From an uncultured Roseburia sp. (lineage in GTDB: Bacteria; Bacillota; Clostridia; Lachnospirales; Lachnospiraceae): DNA of 64,000 nt. Within the stretch, counting starts at the first letter, position 1; each line of letters starts with the position of its first letter. The notes beneath the pieces were generated by a model that was not told the DNA's origin, did not search any database, and saw only the letters and a list, made by a program, of their open reading frames with translations. The translations under genes were made by a program, and so were the position numbers. Below are positions 62,798 to 64,000 of this stretch, one piece after another. Where the stretch lies: the NCBI GenBank assembly GCA_947649645.1, contig CANSSP010000008.1, forward strand, positions 62,001 to 126,000. Direction: 5' to 3'.

Positions 62798-64000
62798 ATG
62801 GCAATAATGAAAAAAATATGGGATAAGATTGGTTCCATCGTTGAAAAAAACAATAGGAACCCTTATAATGGGAATGCGGCGCCGGAAGACGAACCGGAAA
62901 AGAATACTGAACAATGGCGCCCGCAGGGAGGAAACGACATGGAATTTGTACACCAGAAGCCGCAGCGTGGCGTAAAACTGCAGCCCTTGGATGTAATAGA
63001 TGGTTTTCAGGTCAGACCAGGGTTTTATAACAGAGACGGCGCAGCCGCGGCGTCCAACGGCGTCAGCTTTACAATTCACTCACTCGGAGCGACGAGCTGT
63101 ACCCTGCTGCTCTTCCGTCCGCAGGAAAAAGAACCCTATGCCAGATTAAAATTTCCCGAATCCTATCACATCGGAAACACCTACTCGATGCTGGTATTCG
63201 GGCTGGACATCGAAGAGTTTGAATATGCATTTCAGATTGACGGACCGTATGACCGGGAAAAAGGACTTCTTTTCAATAAAGAGAATGTTCTGCTGGACCC
63301 ATACGCAAAGGCCGTGACAGGACAGAGAGAGTGGGGCGAACGCCCGGAAAATGACGAAGGGTTTGTATACCACGCGAGAGTCGTGGAGAACAACTTTGAC
63401 TGGGGAAATACCAGACAGCTGGAGCGTCCGCTTGCAGACCTTGTCATTTATGAGATGCATGTGAGAGGATTTACCAAAGACGAGTCCTCCAATGTATCCG
63501 CAAAAGGGACGTATGAGGGTCTGCGCCAGAAGATCCCTTATCTGAAAGATCTTGGAGTAAACGCGGTGGAACTGATGCCCATTTTTGAATTTGACGAAAT
63601 GGAAAGCGCCAGGGTCGTCGACGGAGAGCAGCTCTACAATTACTGGGGTTATAACACCGTCTGCTTTTTCTCACCGAACACAAGCTATTCGTCCGTGGTG
63701 GAACACAATCACGAAGGCGACGAATTAAAACAGATGATCTATGAATTAAAGGAAAACGGCATCGAAGTGATTCTGGATGTCGTATTCAACCACACAGCCG
63801 AGGGAAACGAAAACGGCCCCTGTTTTTCCTTCAAAGGAATCGACAACAATATTTACTATATGCTCACGCCGGACGGATATTACTACAATTTCAGCGGCTG
63901 CGGCAACGCCTTAAACTGTAATCATCCGGTGACACGCCGGTTTATCATTGACTGTCTGCGCTACTGGGTGACAGAATATCGCGTGGACGGCTTCCGGTTT
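62798..64000 (+). CDS. glgX: Glycogen debranching enzyme / isoamylase-type GH13 protein (partial, 3' end outside)
   Basis: Glycoside hydrolase family 13 enzyme that cuts alpha-1,6 branches of glycogen. The first 401 codons are in the window, starting at the ATG at 62798 with GAGG 7 bases upstream. A ~60-residue charged N-terminal extension comes first. The CBM48/E-set domain follows (GFQVRPGFYNRDGAAAASNG, FRPQEKEPYARL, VFGLDIEEFEYAFQIDGPYD). The barrel begins at LVIYEMHVRGFT, and conserved region I is seen as DVVFNHTAEGNE. The last visible text is WVTEYRVDGFRF, immediately before the catalytic Asp. The N-terminal extension is not usual for GlgX. Confidence 0.88.
   Translation, partial: MAIMKKIWDKIGSIVEKNNRNPYNGNAAPEDEPEKNTEQWRPQGGNDMEFVHQKPQRGVKLQPLDVIDGFQVRPGFYNRDGAAAASNGVSFTIHSLGATSCTLLLFRPQEKEPYARLKFPESYHIGNTYSMLVFGLDIEEFEYAFQIDGPYDREKGLLFNKENVLLDPYAKAVTGQREWGERPENDEGFVYHARVVENNFDWGNTRQLERPLADLVIYEMHVRGFTKDESSNVSAKGTYEGLRQKIPYLKDLGVNAVELMPIFEFDEMESARVVDGEQLYNYWGYNTVCFFSPNTSYSSVVEHNHEGDELKQMIYELKENGIEVILDVVFNHTAEGNENGPCFSFKGIDNNIYYMLTPDGYYYNFSGCGNALNCNHPVTRRFIIDCLRYWVTEYRVDGFRF

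Overview
The window looks like chromosomal DNA of a strictly anaerobic Clostridia, most likely a Lachnospiraceae. The evidence is rubrerythrin, a VanW-type cell wall protein, a class B sortase, an ECF vitamin-transport core, NADP-type glutamate dehydrogenase, an MMPL exporter paired with a heptad-repeat partner, strong GGAGG ribosome binding sites and many promoters of the TTGACA-17-TATAAT type. I see no rRNA, tRNA, CRISPR array, prophage or insertion sequence. Base composition looks even throughout. Species-level assignment is not possible from the sequence alone.

Layout: 1-5 kb (minus) holds a rubrerythrin fragment, a GNAT acetyltransferase, a DUF1294 membrane protein, a GNAT remnant and the 23S rRNA methyltransferases RlmD and RlmI. 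A plus-strand ROK glucokinase (5.2-6.1 kb) converges on gdhA across a bidirectional terminator. From 7.7 to 17.5 kb everything reads minus: an HD-GYP protein, a DUF4321 protein, then a run of vanW, an AIR-synthase-like gene, an Lrp regulator, an aminotransferase, trmL, ecfA1, ecfA2, ecfT and truA. From 17.6 to 27.5 kb lie a 34-residue membrane peptide, a membrane-anchored TPR-like protein, a DnaQ-like exonuclease, a B12-binding radical SAM protein, and a TetR-MMPL-heptad-repeat export locus with a DUF308 protein upstream.

From 27.6 to 31.9 kb are a YbaK deacylase, a GrpB protein, a flavodoxin-SCP2-membrane fusion, a zinc-ribbon membrane protein and cysK. At 33-36.8 kb an AraC regulator broken by a single-base frameshift faces a peptide/nickel ABC transporter reduced to its binding protein and one permease. 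At 37-49.3 kb is a surface-protein operon: a 2933-residue tandem-repeat protein, a class B sortase with a cytosolic extension, and a leucine-rich-repeat protein with a TPKTG sorting signal. At 49.7-53.4 kb are a small membrane peptide, a response regulator, an unknown membrane protein and two tandem GGDEF proteins.

The most unusual stretch is 53.6-62.7 kb on the plus strand: a 562-residue unknown helical protein, an overlapping 46-residue Lys/Arg/Pro-rich peptide, an ankyrin protein overlapping a DUF2804 gene, a chemoreceptor, and a 1004-residue protein that reads as WYL-like domain, SF1 helicase and DUF2726/PD-(D/E)XK-like nuclease. The window ends inside a glycogen debranching enzyme gene. 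The best candidates for something undescribed are the WYL-helicase-nuclease protein, the basic peptide cassette and the sortase locus with its giant unanchored protein.
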